From an uncultured Clostridia bacterium (lineage in GTDB: Bacteria > Bacillota > Clostridia > TANB77 > CAG-508): 7,036 bases of DNA. The position numbers and the translations under genes were made by a program. The stretch spans positions 1-7,036 of the forward strand of contig CALXZQ010000059.1 of NCBI GenBank assembly GCA_944393275.1. The letters run 5' to 3'. Below the pieces are notes generated by a model, which was not told the origin of the DNA, ran no database searches, and saw only the letters and a program-made list of their open reading frames with translations. Positions 6,001 to 7,036 of this stretch are shown here, piece after piece (position 1 is the stretch's first letter; every line of letters starts with the position of its first letter).

Positions 6001-6902
6001 TAATTTCTTGGATTAAATTTTGAAATTCTGCTTAATTTTTGGTATAATTCTTTTTCTTCTTGTGATAGTTCTTTAGGCACAATTATCTTTACTTCTGTTA
6101 TTAAATCTCCTCTACCACCTTTTCCATCTTTGTAGCCTTTACCTGGTATCTTTATTATTTCTCCACTTTCTATTCCCATTGGTACATATACAGAAGCAGT
6201 GTCATTAATTGTTTCTATTGTTGCTCTTGTACCTAATGCTGCTTCCCAAGGTGTTAATTTCAAATCAGTGTATAAATCTATTCCTTTTAATCTGAATTTT
6301 TTATCGTCTTGTATATTAATTTTTATAAACAAGTCACCGTTTTTTCCTCCGTTGATTCCCGCTTTTCCTTGTCCTAATAACCTTATTTTCTCTTGATTTC
6401 TTATCCCCGCTGGAACCTTTATTGTAAAGGTTTTCATTTTGCCCTGTGCTGTTCTTAATGAAATCTTCTTCTCACATCCAAAAAAAGTTTCTGGTATTGT
6501 CATATTTATTTCTGTTTCAATGTTCTCACCTTTTATTGGTATTTTCTTTTTATTTATCTGTTTGTTTTTCAGATCTTCACTTTTTTCTTCTACATTTCCA
6601 AAAAACATTTTAAAGAAATCACTAAAAACAGAATCTTTTTCCCTATTACTTTCTTGATAACTTTTTTTCCTTTTACCTACATTAGCATTCCACATTCTAT
6701 CATATTTCTTTTTGGATTTAATATCTGATAATACCCTATATGCTTCATTTATATCTTTAAATCGTTCTTCAGCATTAGTATCTCCTACATTAGCATCTGG
6801 ATGATATTTTTTTGCTGCCTCACGATATGCTATTTTTAATTCTTGCATTGTTATTTTACTAGTATCCAAATCTAGTATTTTATAATAGTCCTTGAAAATC
6901 AT
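6000..6902 (-). CDS. J-domain co-chaperone, CbpA/DnaJ type without zinc finger
   Basis: From ATG 6902 the protein has 300 residues. The J domain covers residues 4-70, with the DnaK-stimulating HPD at 34-36 (KYHPDAN). A charged linker follows (70-125), containing a short Phe-rich FSDFFKMFFG in place of the Gly/Phe region. Then come two beta-rich substrate-binding domains: IPETFFGCEKKISL and the GQGKAGINGGKNGDLFI segment in the first, FRLKGIDLYTDLKLTPWEAALG and IPGKGYKDGKGGRGDL in the second. There are no CxxCxGxG repeats (a single Cys, C143), so this is a class II J-protein. It should deliver unfolded clients to DnaK in the cytoplasm. ATG 6917 is possible, but GGGAGG (6910-6915) overlaps it and stands 7 bases from ATG 6902. 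I see no CIRCE heat-shock operator upstream. It lies beside the virD4 unit but has its own promoter. Confidence 0.92.
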   Translation of the reverse strand: MIFKDYYKILDLDTSKITMQELKIAYREAAKKYHPDANVGDTNAEERFKDINEAYRVLSDIKSKKKYDRMWNANVGKRKKSYQESNREKDSVFSDFFKMFFGNVEEKSEDLKNKQINKKKIPIKGENIETEINMTIPETFFGCEKKISLRTAQGKMKTFTIKVPAGIRNQEKIRLLGQGKAGINGGKNGDLFIKINIQDDKKFRLKGIDLYTDLKLTPWEAALGTRATIETINDTASVYVPMGIESGEIIKIPGKGYKDGKGGRGDLITEVKIIVPKELSQEEKELYQKLSRISKFNPRN

Positions 6903-6909
6903 TTGACAT

Positions 6910-6915
6910 CCTCCC
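6910..6915 (-). promoter_or_regulatory. Ribosome binding site deciding the J-protein start
   Basis: GGGAGG, 7 bases before ATG 6902, overlaps the earlier in-frame ATG at 6917, which has no site of its own. This supports the shorter protein. Confidence 0.75.
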
Positions 6916-6931
6916 ATCTCATGGTGTCCCG

Positions 6932-6960
6932 ATTATATCATATTAATTTTTCTTTTTAAA
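6932..6960 (-). promoter_or_regulatory. Extended -10 promoter of the J-protein gene
   Basis: TATAAT (6937-6932) is preceded by TG at the extended -10 position (TGATATAAT). A weak -35 match TTTAAA lies at 6960-6955 with a 17-base spacer. Transcription should begin near 6926, too close to ATG 6917 for a ribosome site and consistent with ATG 6902. Confidence 0.65.
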
Positions 6961-7036
6961 GTGATTTTCTAATTTTTATTAATAAGTTATTTCTAGTATT
7001 AATACTATCTGGATGTATAAGTTTTTTTTCTTTGAT
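6956..7036 (-). CDS. Possible C-terminal end of an unknown gene, partial
   Basis: From the right edge one minus-strand frame stays open for 26 codons and stops with TAA at 6958-6956. The residues are basic and mixed (KLIHPDSINTRNN, then LLIKIRKSL), which looks more like real protein than the other two frames; those stop earlier. The piece is too short to identify, and the J-protein -35 box overlaps its stop. No terminator separates it from the J-protein gene, so some readthrough is possible. Confidence 0.35.
   Translation of the reverse strand: MKEKKLIHPDSINTRNNLLIKIRKSL

Noticed and set aside
6199..6657. Two short plus-strand open frames (6199-6396, 6439-6657)
   Set aside because: Both are antisense to the clear J-protein coding sequence.

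Overview
The window comes from a very AT-rich, Gram-positive-type bacterium, most likely an uncultured member of Clostridia or Bacilli. The signs are strong GGAGG-type ribosome binding sites, consensus sigma-A promoters with 17-base spacers, a YhaO/YhaN-like repair pair and a VirD4 coupling protein of the clostridial kind. TGA ends the nuclease gene and tryptophan is written TGG, so the code is the standard bacterial one. Every convincing gene is on the minus strand; transcription runs from high to low coordinates.

Read in that direction, the window begins with a possible 26-codon tail of an unknown gene (7036-6956). A zinc-finger-less J-domain co-chaperone of CbpA type follows (6902-6000), with its own extended -10 promoter. 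Next comes a compact transcription unit with a perfect TTGACA-17-TATAAT promoter (5950-5922). It carries an unknown 176-residue protein, an unknown 132-residue protein and a VirD4/TraG-type coupling ATPase, and ends in a clear intrinsic terminator (2831-2801). The coupling protein is broken by one extra base at the start of its Walker A motif, splitting a protein of about 684 residues into a membrane part and an ATPase part. A new promoter (2767-2739) then drives a two-gene Mre11/Rad50-like operon: a complete nuclease and a partial ATPase that runs off the left edge.

The coupling-protein unit looks like a piece of a conjugative or mobilizable element, but no VirB4, VirB6, relaxase or integrase lies next to it, and the terminator closes the unit right after virD4. 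The most interesting points are this stand-alone coupling-protein cassette with two unrecognised partners, the frameshift at its P-loop, the palindromes just upstream of its promoter, and the Rad50-like ATPase, in which a two-helix membrane hairpin sits where a zinc hook would be. All assignments rest on reading motifs by eye; no database search was possible.
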